Positions 31,429-42,199 of a stretch of DNA of 64,000 bases are shown here, piece by piece. Every line of letters starts with the position of its first letter. The first letter of the stretch is position 1. Under the pieces are notes generated by a model. That model ran no database searches, was not told the DNA's origin, and saw only the letters and a program-made list of their open reading frames with translations. A program made the translations under genes and the position numbers. Source of the stretch: Prostheceraeus crozeri (taxonomy: Eukaryota > Platyhelminthes > Polycladida > Euryleptidae); NCBI GenBank assembly GCA_907163375.1, contig CAJQUW010011279.1, forward strand, positions 104,501 to 168,500, written 5' to 3'.

Positions 31429-31785
31429 TTAAGATTTGCATAGTAGGGCGATGAACTCACGACGAATAAATGTCATGATGGAGCGATGTATGTATCTTCT
31501 ATACTTCTCCCAATTGTATTTGCGAAATGAGAAACAGTTTGCGGAATGAGAATGGTAGATTTGAATTTCATTTCTGTAATGTTGAAGCCAAACTTGATCA
31601 CCCAAGGAGATGAATCTTAATGTTTCAAAATATTCCAAATCCCTCATGATATCATTGAGGTTGACAAATTGTCGCCATGTTAATGTAATTCCTCTTGATG
31701 TATGACCATGAGAATTTTTGAAATGTACGTTTCCATCACGATCAACTCTGATATATTGTAGAGAGTCCAAAATCCAAGTCTTCAT
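31429..31785 (-). CDS. PC4-like protein, second tandem copy
   Basis: 118 residues from ATG at 31,785 (chosen because MKTWILDSLQ aligns with MSWKLDSLQ of the paralog; an ATG four codons upstream also exists). It matches only the N-terminal 105 residues of the neighbour, showing that the long acidic tail there is an addition. The GITLTWRQFVNLNDIM segment is the part that resembles the PC4 fold. A transcription cofactor acting with the TBP-like protein is inferred from position, not shown. Confidence 0.5.
   Translation of the reverse strand: MKTWILDSLQYIRVDRDGNVHFKNSHGHTSRGITLTWRQFVNLNDIMRDLEYFETLRFISLGDQVWLQHYRNEIQIYHSHSANCFSFRKYNWEKYRRYIHRSIMTFIRREFIALLCKS
31434..31441 (-). promoter_or_regulatory. 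Octamer-like promoter motif ATGCAAAT, minus strand
   Basis: 35 nt before the ATG at 31,406 and within the last codons of the upstream minus-strand gene. Shows that the motif keeps its orientation relative to the gene it serves. Confidence 0.5.
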
Positions 31786-31791
31786 GATGTT

Positions 31792-31798
31792 ATGCAAA
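31792..31798 (+). promoter_or_regulatory. Octamer-like motif between divergent genes
   Basis: ATGCAAA in the 35-bp space between the minus-strand PC4-like start (31,785) and the plus-strand start (31,821); 29 nt before the latter. For the minus gene it is in reverse orientation. Confidence 0.5.
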
Positions 31799-31820
31799 GT
31801 TGCAGATTAGCAATATAAAA

Positions 31821-33218
31821 ATGTCGTTTTATCATATTTTGCTTAGCAATGCGGCTACAAAGAGATTTACTAGTAATCGAGCCGCACTCTTTTCTACTCC
31901 CATTGATCATGCACAACAGCTAAATGGGAATTGGGAAGTGGGTGTCACTCAACTTGTTTATAGCAACTGTGTCTATACTTTTGATCATGAGGTGATGACT
32001 ATTAATATGAGGCGTACAGCTGCTTATCAATGTGAAAAGGGGTGCCGAGTATACATTCCACAGTGGCCAAAGAAAGATCTCTTATCATGTAAAAAGTTTA
32101 TATATGATTTCTTGAATAAAGCGTGTAAACATATTGTCCAATTTACTCCGCACAATGATGATTATAATTATGTACATCATGTAGTTGAGAAAGATTGGAT
32201 TGTTGGTTTAAGTCCAAGTTTAAGAAATGATTTAGGCTACCTCGCTAGCGCCTTAACAAGCTATGATAATTTTAACGTTAATTACCACATAAGTGGTCAT
32301 AAACAGTTAATATATCGAGAGGAAGCTTATTATGTAGATCTTATTCCAAGAAATGAGAAGACGTTGGTGAAGAAGATTGTGATTAAGCCAAGAAAGACAA
32401 ACATGACTCCTGAAACATTATTGAAGAAATTTAATTATCTCCTTCGAGTTGATGGCAAACAAGTGGCAACATTGACTTATATTAAATCATCTAATCATAT
32501 TGCAATAAGCAAATTAAATGATGATGATCTAGTATTAGTTTGTTCAAAAGATTTTCATCAGTTCTTACGACATCGTTCTGCAGCTGTTCATGGAAAATCT
32601 GATATGCAACATTTACCATGTGAAAGGTCAAATCAATTTGATACAGAATGGGCCGTATCTTTATACAGAAAGTGTGTAGAGCCTTTTGGTGGTTTCTTAC
32701 ATGAAACAAGAGTGTTGATGCCTCGCATTATTACTTCGGTTAAATTGGTTGTAGATTATTTAAATGAAGTGATTAATGAGCAACATATTTCATTTTCTGA
32801 AAAAGAAGGTACTTTGTCTCTCACTATAAGTGGAAAAGGTATTGAACTAATTATGGATAAAACTCTAATGGACATTTTGGGTTTTGATCAAAATATCTTT
32901 AAAAGTGGTACTGTAACCAAAGCTAGCGCAGACATGTCGCTATCGCGTCGTATTAACTATTTTCAGATATATTCCAATATTGGTGAAGATGTACGTGTGG
33001 GAGATGTTGAAGCTCCATTGCTAGCAATGATACCATACCAGCCAAAAAGCTGCAGTATTTTATCTGAGCATACTTTCAAGAAAGTGCATTATACAAAGCT
33101 GAAATCAAACTACATCCCACAAATTGATATTGCCATTTATGACGATGCTGGTGCGTTGATTCCTTTTCATAAAGATGCTGTGACAAGTATCACACTCCAT
33201 TTCCGAATGAAGAGTTAA
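31821..33218 (+). CDS. Large virion-type protein, paralog 1
   Basis: 465 residues from ATG at 31,821. The N-terminus pairs a short LLSNAATKRF motif with GNWEVGVTQLVY about 30 residues later; the same two-part pattern opens the following gene. Later, a conserved ITLHF-like strand ends the protein. No signal peptide, membrane span or enzyme motif. I recall proteins with a 'LPSN...W-EVG' opening in invertebrate Polinton-like elements next to capsid genes, never with a firm function; penton, fibre or another surface role is possible. It is a late-type gene by its ATGCAAA motif. Confidence 0.55.
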   Translation: MSFYHILLSNAATKRFTSNRAALFSTPIDHAQQLNGNWEVGVTQLVYSNCVYTFDHEVMTINMRRTAAYQCEKGCRVYIPQWPKKDLLSCKKFIYDFLNKACKHIVQFTPHNDDYNYVHHVVEKDWIVGLSPSLRNDLGYLASALTSYDNFNVNYHISGHKQLIYREEAYYVDLIPRNEKTLVKKIVIKPRKTNMTPETLLKKFNYLLRVDGKQVATLTYIKSSNHIAISKLNDDDLVLVCSKDFHQFLRHRSAAVHGKSDMQHLPCERSNQFDTEWAVSLYRKCVEPFGGFLHETRVLMPRIITSVKLVVDYLNEVINEQHISFSEKEGTLSLTISGKGIELIMDKTLMDILGFDQNIFKSGTVTKASADMSLSRRINYFQIYSNIGEDVRVGDVEAPLLAMIPYQPKSCSILSEHTFKKVHYTKLKSNYIPQIDIAIYDDAGALIPFHKDAVTSITLHFRMKS

Positions 33219-33224
33219 TGCAAA
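33218..33224 (+). promoter_or_regulatory. Octamer-like promoter motif ATGCAAA
   Basis: Starts at the last base of the previous stop and lies 40 nt before the ATG at 33,258. This distance favours that ATG over the one at 33,228. Confidence 0.5.
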
Positions 33225-33257
33225 AGTATGCTAATATATTTTTCCAATGTGAATAAT

Positions 33258-34856
33258 ATGGAAAGTGAAAATAAGGACTCGTTTCTAATCTACTTGCCCA
33301 GTAATGCTTCTATGAATAAATTTCCCAAAAATAAACCATCAGACTATCGAGTAGAATTAAATCGGCCACTGCATTTAGAAGGTGAATGGGAGGTTGGCGT
33401 TTCTAGTATTTGCTATGATAGCAATATTCAGAATGTGAATGATTTGGAAGAAATGATATTGACTCCTCGCACCCATGATGGAATAACGATGAATAATGCA
33501 TTTCAGTTCCCATACAATTTAACATCAGATGGAAAGTGGAACTATGAATGGATTCAGATAAAATCAGATTCTTATGAGCCATTTGGGAATGAGAAAATTA
33601 TTAAGGCATTCAACAGTGGTAATACTTCCATCATGAAGAATAAAAATCAGAAAGCTTATGAGTTTACTATCTATCATTGGAGTGGGAGACAGTTCCTCCG
33701 CTTTCATTCTTTTACTAAAGGTCTTACGCTGAGGTTGGATAGTGAATTCTATCCACATCTTGGTTTTGGTCATGGACTACATCTAACGTCAATTGCTACT
33801 GCAAATGTTAAAAAAGTTTATTCAAATCGAATCAACAAATTTCATTATAGATTTAAAATATTTGATGAAGATGTTGTAGAATGCGAAGAACGCATCATTT
33901 TGAAAAAGCGTGGTGTTCAACCTTTATCACTTATTGAGTTAGTAAAACGATGGAATGAGACTGTGGGTAAGAAGTATGGAGAGAAAATTATGGCGGACAA
34001 AAATAAGTTGGTTATTCAGAAATATAATGACAAACTTACAGTTTATTTCTCTCCAACCTTGCGTCATTTTGTAAGACATTATACACCTATTATTGGAAGC
34101 GGTGTGGTGTATGCTTCTCATGAATATCACACTAAAGCTGATTCAGTTAATGATGAATGGTGGGTGGACATCTATGGCGATCGCATCAAGAAAATTTACC
34201 AGTCTTATGAAGAATCTAAAGTTGCTATCAATATAATGCCGCGTCTATATCATACAGTTGAAAGCTTCATTCATGTAGTAAATCCTTATATACAACAGAA
34301 GTTGAAGCATGTGATGAAAAGTAAATATGATGTAAAGACACACCACATTTCGTTTTCAATTGAAAATCAACGCGTTGTTCTGAAACTGGGTGATGACATT
34401 CAATGTCAATTGAGTAAAAATTTGAAAAAACTCTTTGGTTTTTCAATGCTACAAACTGTGTTTGCTGCTGCGCATACGATTGGTATAGAAACACCAATGA
34501 CACTTGATAAACATGAACAGCACCTTTACATTCAAAGTGATTTGATTTTACCTATTTCTGTTGGTGAGAAAAAAGAATACATTTTACGTGATTTCATTCA
34601 TGATAAAGACGCTTCATATGGAATAGTCGAGAAGATGTTTGAATCTATTTTCTATCATCCCGTCGTCAAACAAACTATACCCTCTATTGCTATCAAAATT
34701 ACCAATGGTTTACAAGAGTGCATCCATGTGAAAGATACTAAATCCCTCGTAACTTTAGTGCTGTTCGCATGTACCGCGCATATAGGGCCGCGGTACGCTA
34801 TCTCACCCGCCATCGCTTTCAATAATTGTTTTTACGGAGGGGGATTGGGATCATAG
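33258..34856 (+). CDS. Large virion-type protein, paralog 2
   Basis: Up to 532 residues from ATG at 33,258. The opening FLIYLPSNASMNKFPKNK and GEWEVGVSSICY match paralog 1 (LLSNAATKRF, GNWEVGVTQLVY). Similarity continues through mid-protein blocks such as (F/Y)SPTLRHF versus FHQFLRH. From about 34,740 the predicted C-terminus no longer resembles the paralog's ending, and the DNA changes character, so a frameshift there is likely and the last 40 residues are doubtful. It is the last intact gene before the broken right half. Confidence 0.5.
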   Translation: MESENKDSFLIYLPSNASMNKFPKNKPSDYRVELNRPLHLEGEWEVGVSSICYDSNIQNVNDLEEMILTPRTHDGITMNNAFQFPYNLTSDGKWNYEWIQIKSDSYEPFGNEKIIKAFNSGNTSIMKNKNQKAYEFTIYHWSGRQFLRFHSFTKGLTLRLDSEFYPHLGFGHGLHLTSIATANVKKVYSNRINKFHYRFKIFDEDVVECEERIILKKRGVQPLSLIELVKRWNETVGKKYGEKIMADKNKLVIQKYNDKLTVYFSPTLRHFVRHYTPIIGSGVVYASHEYHTKADSVNDEWWVDIYGDRIKKIYQSYEESKVAINIMPRLYHTVESFIHVVNPYIQQKLKHVMKSKYDVKTHHISFSIENQRVVLKLGDDIQCQLSKNLKKLFGFSMLQTVFAAAHTIGIETPMTLDKHEQHLYIQSDLILPISVGEKKEYILRDFIHDKDASYGIVEKMFESIFYHPVVKQTIPSIAIKITNGLQECIHVKDTKSLVTLVLFACTAHIGPRYAISPAIAFNNCFYGGGLGS

Positions 34857-35240
34857 TTGGGGGTTCCGCCGTAGTATAGTCACCGGTCTCGGGTTGTTTG
34901 TAGTTGTTTTGCACCACATTGCATTCCTTCAGATTGCAATGTCCGGTCGCTGGTAGTAGTCGTTATTGGTCGGTCATATCGGTTAGAATAAGTGGGGTTT
35001 GGAAAGGTGCTTGCCAGGAGCCGCAGTAAAGAGAGATTATTACCGTGTTGGTGGGGTGTCCACGTGTCTATGGAGGGTCGAGTTTAGGGAAGTCGGGGAC
35101 TTGTTTGTAGATGGCCGTATTGGCGAATAGGTTCCGTCAGAATATGTCTTGGCGTTCTCCTTTGTGATAGGCGTGGTCGTTGGTTTCGGGGATTTGTGTG
35201 TGTGGGATGTGGCTTTTCCGGGCGCCTAAGACGAGTGGAT
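34857..35240. other. Broken or unreadable stretch
   Basis: GC-richer than its neighbours, without a convincing frame. Probably the frameshifted continuation of the preceding gene and of a small basic protein. Confidence 0.3.
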
Positions 35241-35339
35241 GTGCGTAGATCGGTTATGGGAGATGTGTAGGGGTCGTTTAGGAACGAGGGTTTCGGAAAA
35301 ACAAAGTTAGCAAGAGGTCTGTGCGTAGCGCGTTTTGTT

Positions 35340-36325
35340 TCGGAACCAGAAGTCATTGTGATATTGTTTAGTGAAATAAAAATATTGTTATGAAAAAGTC
35401 TTTTTCACAGATATAGGGGAAATGGCTGACTGTATGCATATTTCACAAGGCAAGACAACGATCTCATGCGATACATAAAACAACCATGTATATCTACAAA
35501 AAAGCAACATGCACAAATACTGAGTTTAAAGTTGATTATGTCAATACATCTCCTGATGTGGTAGCGTGAGTTTATATTCTTTTGGGTGAGGTATGTTTGT
35601 TGTCAGGATGTCCATGTGGAAGAGATGTGTTATTCTATCCAACACCCCTCTTATCCCTCCCATGCTGAAAGTGCTCGTGTCTTGTCTTGTGACGTGTACG
35701 TGTTTCACAGCTGGGGGGTTTTGATTTCTGATTAGAGTAGCGGATACCTTGCGGCCCCCCCCCCTCCCCCAAGACTGCGCCCTCCCTCACCCCCCCCCGC
35801 CCCTCCCCCCCTCCCCCCCCCACGCCCCCGCGACTTTATTGATTACCCAAGAGGTTGAGTGGTGTCACTTAGCGGGACTCCATGTAAGTTGTGTAGAATG
35901 TTGGGGGGATCGGAGGGGTGTTGTTACGGAAAAAACTCAAAGTGAGAGTCATTGTGATAGTTTATTGAAATAAAATATGTATATGAAAAAAGTGCTTTTC
36001 ACTATATAGGGGGGAATGGGGGCATGTAAGGGGGGCGGGGCAATATTATTCACAAGGAAGAGATCGATCTCATGCGATACACTATTAAAACAGAAACCAT
36101 GTTTATCTACCAAAAAGCAACATCAAAATATCTGAGTTAAAGTTGATTTATGTCTCTACCATCTCAACTGAAATGTCGGTGGTAGCGGTGCGGTTTTATT
36201 ATTTGGGAGGAGGACTGTTAGTGTCAGGATGTCCATGGGAAGAGATGTGTTTATGTCTATCCCACACCTCTATATCCTCATGTGAACGAAGTCGATTCTT
36301 GAACGTGTACGTTTTCACAGTATGA
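35340..36325. repeat. Direct duplication with many indels
   Basis: 35,350-35,711 and 35,950-36,320 are the same sequence: both contain CATTGTGATA, ATCTCATGCGATACA, TTTATCTAC/TATATCTAC, GTCAGGATGTCCATG and end with a GTGTACGT(G)TTTCACAG segment. They differ mainly by one- to three-base insertions and deletions. The copies span the 3' end of the minus-strand polymerase and an AATAAA for plus-strand transcripts (about 35,376). Between them is a C-rich tract (35,750-35,830) of nearly pure C. This looks like an unresolved assembly duplication as much as a biological repeat. Confidence 0.6.
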
Positions 36326-39300
36326 ACTTGAGAGTTTTAAGATTGTCATACTTGGACAACGTATTAGTTTTATTTTTATAGGCCTTTATATGAGGCCCGA
36401 TGTTTCATTTAGACGGAACAATGGATTTTGATATACCTTTAGCACGTTAATACTATCAGCCCATTTCTTTTTCGTTTCATGGATACATTTTGCGGCGAGC
36501 ATCCTTTCATATAGTTTCCTTTCATGCTGTTTCATCCTTTGTAAAAACACTCAAGTTTGGGCTGTTATTCTGTCTCGGAATGAGTGGGATGAGTGGGAGA
36601 TTGTAGTTCGATGTTCGAATATTTTTTAATGACTATCTCCACCTTCGATTAAACTTTACTCTTTTTGAGTGGTAATTCCTAAAACGAAAACCTATCTGTA
36701 TCACCACCCAGCGCAAGCGACCCTCCATTTACGCGGGGCCTGGTTTTCATATTTTGTAGAAGGACGTTGAATACATTTCACGCTGGCAATAACTCTAGAA
36801 CGCTTCGCCCAATATCGATGGGTTTGCACAATCTCAACACCTACACCTCATATACCACCTTTTAACACTAATACAGCCTTCACGATGATGTCTCTATCCA
36901 ATGAAACGAGGGGATGAGGATCAATTTGTGATATTTGTGTTCATACAACGATAGTTTGGTAATTCATACGTTTTCTAACAATCCTACGCATGGTCTTTTT
37001 TTTTCCGAATAGACTATTATTCTTATATTTATAAAAATCCTTTTCAAAATTATTTTGGGCGAGTGCACGTTTTTGACTGTTACTATCTATGTAGGGTTTG
37101 AGGAAGGCTTTCTGTCTATATTTGATAATGCGGTGAACTGACTTTAGAAGCATGCCCATTTCTAAATAGAATTTTAATATGCAGAAGTGTACGAGATAAT
37201 TTTTCTTATCATATTGGGTGAGTAAAAGTTTGCGGCATGGTTTGTACCTTGGCTGTCCTCACTCTGTTAAGTTATTATGAAATTGTGACATGAATGGTGA
37301 AAACATATCTTCAGTCACTTCGCCAGATTCAGGTTGCGTGTGGGACAATCAGCTGTTTGATTTTTAATTGCTATTTGGATTTTTTAAAAAAAAAAAAAAT
37401 CAAATCCACTTTCAAATTAATATTCACCTATCACCTTCATTGGAAATCTTCAGTATGTTTGATGGTTTGGAGTAATACTCAAGCTCATCTTGATTTATAC
37501 AACTAACTCGGAATGAGGTTGAGAGTAGTGGTTTAGACAGTGAAAACTGGCCATTGTAACTTATTTTGGTCATAGTACTTTAGGTTTGGATATGTTCTAT
37601 CACCTTACTGTTTTAGGACTTTATATGATGGTTTATTTACAAATGTGCAGCCACCGCGTATTCCTGCGCTCAAATATTTTATACATCTCGGGGTCTTGTA
37701 AGAGATGGATGGTCTCAACAGTCATTTTAAATGGCTGATTTTAAATGGACATGGCTGGTTAGGACTGACAAAGTGGACAGGAATCTAATTGGCTTCTTCT
37801 AATGGCCACTCGTCGAAACTTCTGAAAGGACATTCAGCCAGCAAAATGACATCTAATTTCTAAGCTAAGCGATCATATACTCGCCACCAAACGTTTTACA
37901 ATCATAATTTAAACCATGCCTACCTTGTAGCATTGATTCATAGTCCTCTACTGGGACAATCTGGTTCACCCGTCAAATCGTTTTTGAAATTTGTCATGAA
38001 TGGAGTAAGGGTTGTTTCTTTTTGTTTTAGACATTGTGCTTAAATACGCATAAGGAAAGACTCTTTGCGAGTGATTATTTACATCCGTTAAGATTTGGAA
38101 ATAGGGGTGTGTTTCTTCAAAGTTTGACTATGGGGGAAGAAACTTGAGATTTCGAACGAGAGACGCTAGTGACCGCTGACCTGAATTGAATATGAATCTA
38201 AAATTTTATTTCGAAGAAGACTGTCTTTATTTTCCTTTAGGTTTTATCTAATGGTACTTTTGCTGTCATTGCCATGAATTTTTCTCTCGTTTGTGCTATT
38301 ACATTAAACTGCCACGATTTCATCTGGCTCAACCCTCCTTTTATGTCAGCATATGACTGTCATAGCCCTTAAAGTTATGAAAACATGAAGGGTAGTACAC
38401 GACGTACATCAAACCTCAACGTGAAAAGTTACATTTGGTAGGGAGCAGAGTGTTAGTGTTTGTTGCTTTTGAGCCGTTCTAAATTTTCCAGTGATGTGAT
38501 CATGATCACGCACTTTCTTAATTTTATCGTCTTCAAACGTTTTATGGACATTTAGGACAGGATGTGCAACTTTCAAAATTTTTGTTTGTCTTCATCTGAC
38601 ATTTCGTAGTGACTTACGCTGCAATTGGGAATCATATGATTGTTGAAATTTAGGAGCTTTATCGAGAAATTCTAGAAATTTTGAAATGCAACTCTTCACC
38701 TTGCCAAGTATGCATTTTGTTTTGTCTATTCCTTAAAGTGGTCATGCCAATACTTCATAGCAGGATATGGCTGCTGGTTGTGGATGATATCATCATTGTA
38801 GCATTCTATGTCTGCGTAAATGACACGCAGGGGGACTTTAATTCGTCACCACTATTCCCTATGTGAAAATATTTTTATCTTTGGGCATGCGTTCCATTTG
38901 TTAATTTACCTCGCTTGCACCATTCATAAGTGAGTTTCAAATTTATCTTTACTCCAAAAGGAGCGGATTGCAGCGGTCGCATACAAAATGTTCACTCTTT
39001 TAGAGTGCCCCAAGTGAGTGTACAAGCGAGAGATTTTTGGGAATACCACAGTAGTGCCATTCCTCGCTATCATCTTGTGTTTTACTAATAAGAGGTTGAC
39101 TACACGTTCATAACAAGTTGAACGTGAATTATAGCAGGGCACCCCTTTCAAACCCCTTTCTATCCACACCGTGAACGACATTTTTATCTTATTATGTTTT
39201 TCGATCGTTTCTACATCTCTTGATTTTCATGTTGTTTTTTAAACTATCACAACCTTCATAAGTCTAGTTCATCCTCACCACTGTCTATAGCTTTTAGGTG

Positions 39301-40117
39301 CGAATCTCGTTGGCGTATGATATCATTATAGTGTGAAGGAATGGATAGGACTGCATATTTGGATACACTGTGGATTTACAATCAACATTGATGACAGCTT
39401 TCTTATTATACAACGTTTTTGGTAGTTTAAATGTGCCTCGAGCTGCATGACTTTCTAATAGGGAAATTTTGAATATGGCTGAGTCCACACCATCAAAAAT
39501 GAGAGCGCTGTCGCGTTGATTGAATTTATCTACATTTGATTTTAAACATTGAATGTGAAAATTTAGCCAAGACTCGCAGTCTACAACTTCGGGTGCGGAA
39601 GAGGAAGGAACATGAAACTGTATTCTCTCCGTCACTTGACCCGTTTGAAAATCTATCTTAATATATTTTAGTTTAAGGTAGATGAGCGCCTTCATTCTAA
39701 AATTGTCTAAACTATTGAAGAGCGCTTCGATAATGTTAGAATTTTGAAGGAGCCACTCAGGAAAATCTACAATTTGAGTATTGGACTCCATGCAGTAGTC
39801 GCGTACTAAATTATTATGTGAAACATTAATGAGGGAGATGGTAGAGGTACCGTTGGTGTAGTGATCATTTGAATGCGTGTGTTGAAGTCTGTGCGAAGAT
39901 CGCTGAAAGTGACTATCAAAAGAAAGAGGGCACAAATCGCAAGGAAAGGAGATGTCATCGTCGAAGATTTCCAACTTCACTCCGGAGATTTGACGCCGCT
40001 TTTGCGTTGACACACACGTTTTGTTTGGATGTGTCGAAGGTGACTGTGCTTCACTTGTAAACATTATGTCCGCAGTCGGCACATTCCACTAGTTGCCTTG
40101 CCGCGAGAGTCCTGGAG

Positions 40118-40198
40118 CTGGAAACTCACATCACATGAAAAAGAGAAATCATTTCTTTCATCTCTGTTCAAGCTCCGTGTAGTTGCTTACATACCTAC
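40118..40198 (-). other. Candidate intron 2 of the polymerase gene
   Basis: Minus-strand GTAGGT donor (40,198) and TTTCCAG acceptor (40,118); 81 bp. The downstream frame meets a stop soon unless an indel is assumed, so this is tentative. Confidence 0.45.
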
Positions 40199-40259
40199 CT
40201 TGACTCAAGAACTCTAAACTTTCCTCGAGAAATGAGGGCGTTGGTGATGAAGTTGATGC

Positions 40260-40326
40260 CTGAAATTGAGGAAGATGCTATTAGCCACACGTTTGAGGGA
40301 GATGAGTGAAGAAATTTTCAACTTAC
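40260..40326 (-). other. Intron 1 of the polymerase gene
   Basis: Minus-strand AAAT|GTAAGT donor and TTTCAG|GCATC acceptor, 67 bp. It mirrors the 68-bp intron of the first left gene, where the donor is ATG|GTAAGT. Here one G is missing next to the start codon. Confidence 0.65.
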
Positions 40327-40407
40327 ATTTAATGAAATATGATCAGACAGAATATAGTCAAAGAGAGAGATTCGTGCGTTCGTCACTTGTATGATTCACA
40401 GATGAAT

Positions 40408-40439
40408 TGAAATGATATGAATGTAACTTTGCTTATATA
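40408..40439 (-). promoter_or_regulatory. TATA/initiator promoter of the polymerase gene
   Basis: TATATAAG (40,439 down to 40,432) and TCAATTC with its A at 40,408 give a 31-bp spacing, identical to that at 22,809-22,840. The leader that follows shares GTGACGAACGCAC and most of 37 bases with the left leader. Confidence 0.7.
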
Positions 40440-40474
40440 CTTTCTTTCTCTTCATTCATTGGATGTTCTTCTGA

Positions 40475-40926
40475 TTGGATGTTGTGTTTACTTTAGAATT
40501 AGAAAACTTGTTAAAAGTTATCATTATTCAAGTCAGCATTTCAAAGACAACATGGACAAGTCCTCCAACAACACCATTACGCTTTGGAGTTCTCCTCTCC
40601 ATTGTATTCAGCAAAGGTGCCTCGTTACCAACAAATGCACCAAGAAAGGCGAAGGTGGAGAAGGACATACCATCTCGAATATACGAAAGTTTATCATTAT
40701 TGGTGGACGATGAAGGAGGAGTTGCCCGACCTAGCAGGCATACGTGGAAAATTTTAAATTTGATGCCGAAGGGGTGATGGAGATGACCAGCAAGTCGCTA
40801 CTTACATCAATATGGAGAGTGGTACACCCTAACTCCCAAACGGCGGACCGTGGCGGAGTGGGCGTACATTGGAAAGTGAGGGACGCTGCAGTAGAACGTT
40901 TATTAGCAGCTCAACTGTTTTTGTGA
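40475..40926 (+). pseudogene. Frameshifted unknown ORF
   Basis: Two overlapping plus-strand frames (to 40,777, then from about 40,744) read as one broken protein: KAKVEKDIPSRIYESLSLLV, then FDAEGVMEMTSKSL and ADRGGVGVHWKVRDAAVERL. Composition looks protein-like, but I recognise no family. It faces away from the polymerase promoter, so a divergent gene is possible. Confidence 0.25.
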
Positions 40927-41054
40927 TCTATGTGAAGTCTGACTCTGGACGATATTGACGATGACGACCTTTTGAAATACATGCCATAATAATTGTTTAT
41001 TTCGTAGTATCTTTGCTTTCTTTCTGAGTTTCTTGAATGGGGTTTTTGTGAATA

Positions 41055-41460
41055 ATTTAACCATGTATACTTTTTCATTTGGAAATAGTAGCACGCTTAG
41101 TTTAACCATGTAAATCTTATAAACATTTCATAGTGGGCGATAATGGTAGGTGAAACAGTGTCAAATAAATTAAGATAGCTTACCCTTCTGATACAGGGAG
41201 AGCAATCGACTGCGATCCATGTGTAAAGAGCTTGTTAGACTACGGATGGGCTTAGTGGAGATTTAACCTGTATACTTTTTCCATTGAAAATAGTAGCACG
41301 CTTAGTCTTATTGTAAATCTTAAACCATTTCATATTGGGCGATGATGATGATAGATGAAAATAGTGTCAAATAAATTATGATCGCTTACACTTCTGATAC
41401 TGGGGGATAGCAATCGACTGCGATCCATGGTTGTAATAAAGAGCTTGTTGAACTACGGGA
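41055..41460. repeat. Tandem duplication (~200 bp) with indels
   Basis: 41,055-41,245 and 41,268-41,460 share ATAGTAGCACGCTTAGT, GTGTCAAATAAATTA, CTTCTGATAC and AGCAATCGACTGCGATCCAT. Differences are mostly small indels. The second part of this word (AGCAATCGACTGC) occurs again at 42,381. Confidence 0.6.
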
Positions 41461-42199
41461 AGAGAGAAGTGTGTTATGTTGGCGTTTGTGGGCGCTTTGT
41501 TTTGAGTGTCCTCCCATTTCATTCCATTCATCAATTCGTCTCATTGATAGAGACAGGTAGAACTCATGGTTCTCATTACGTATGCAATGGAAAGTTTTAG
41601 GCAACCTTCGACAGTTGGCTAAATGTCGCCCTGGCGCGAATGCATACTACGTTGAGACAGAGGCAATCACTTGCAAACATGACGCAGAGAGGTTTAACAA
41701 GATTGACCATTGCCGAATGTCCTTGCGGTATACATAGCTACGGGTTTCACCGCCGGCCTCCTTTACAGGAACGCCGTCGAGACAGTAAGGAAGGTATCGA
41801 CACCGAACTGGAATCATTTGCAACGTTCAAAGTTGACTGATAGTGCAGATTCAACTTAATGATAGTATTCGCCAGTCCGAAGGACCTGCCCAGGGCAATA
41901 ACCGCGAGCCGACCTAACTCACGGTTCTATCCCCATGCTCTTTGCCCCCATGGTGGCCTTAAGAGACGCCGATTGGTTCGATTCTCGGGGACGTTGGAAT
42001 TTGGACTATTGACTGGAATAGTCAATGGGTAGACAGTTAGGTTGTCATACAACCCTCGTGCCGCCTAAAGCCCGTGGTGGTGCATCTGGCACTCCTTTCG
42101 GATGCCGAGTGGTATTTGGGAGGTCACACTCCTCATCCTCCCAAACGATCCTCTCCTTCTTTTTCGATCTATCCCCTTCTTCTCATCCTCTCATTCCAC
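41461..42199. other. Broken viral stretch
   Basis: Holds the first copy of a three-copy repeat (41,827-41,992). Otherwise I see only short, uncertain frames. Confidence 0.3.

Larger units (their letters stand above)
36170..40329 (-). pseudogene. Protein-primed type B DNA polymerase, frameshifted
   Basis: The whole gene is recognisable on the minus strand but in alternating frames. The longest clean piece (39,294-40,082) is the N-terminal region with a C2H2-like finger and a KKAVINVD segment. Next come FWSKDKFETHL (38,9xx), exonuclease motif I YADIE (38,804-38,818), motif II with HNFKGYDSH (38,353-38,379), motif III KLDVILLAEC (37,830-37,859), the palm YYDQN segment (37,563-37,577), NNSLFGK (37,001-37,021) and motif C GDTD (36,694-36,705). 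At least eight frame changes separate them. The layout fits Polinton/adintovirus polymerases of about 1,200 residues. Two introns open the gene. As written it cannot encode an enzyme; sequencing error is a real alternative to decay. Confidence 0.8.

Noticed and set aside
40434..40457. Plus-strand TATA/initiator opposite the polymerase promoter
   Set aside because: TATATA to TCATTC spacing is about 20 bp, too short for a normal core promoter.
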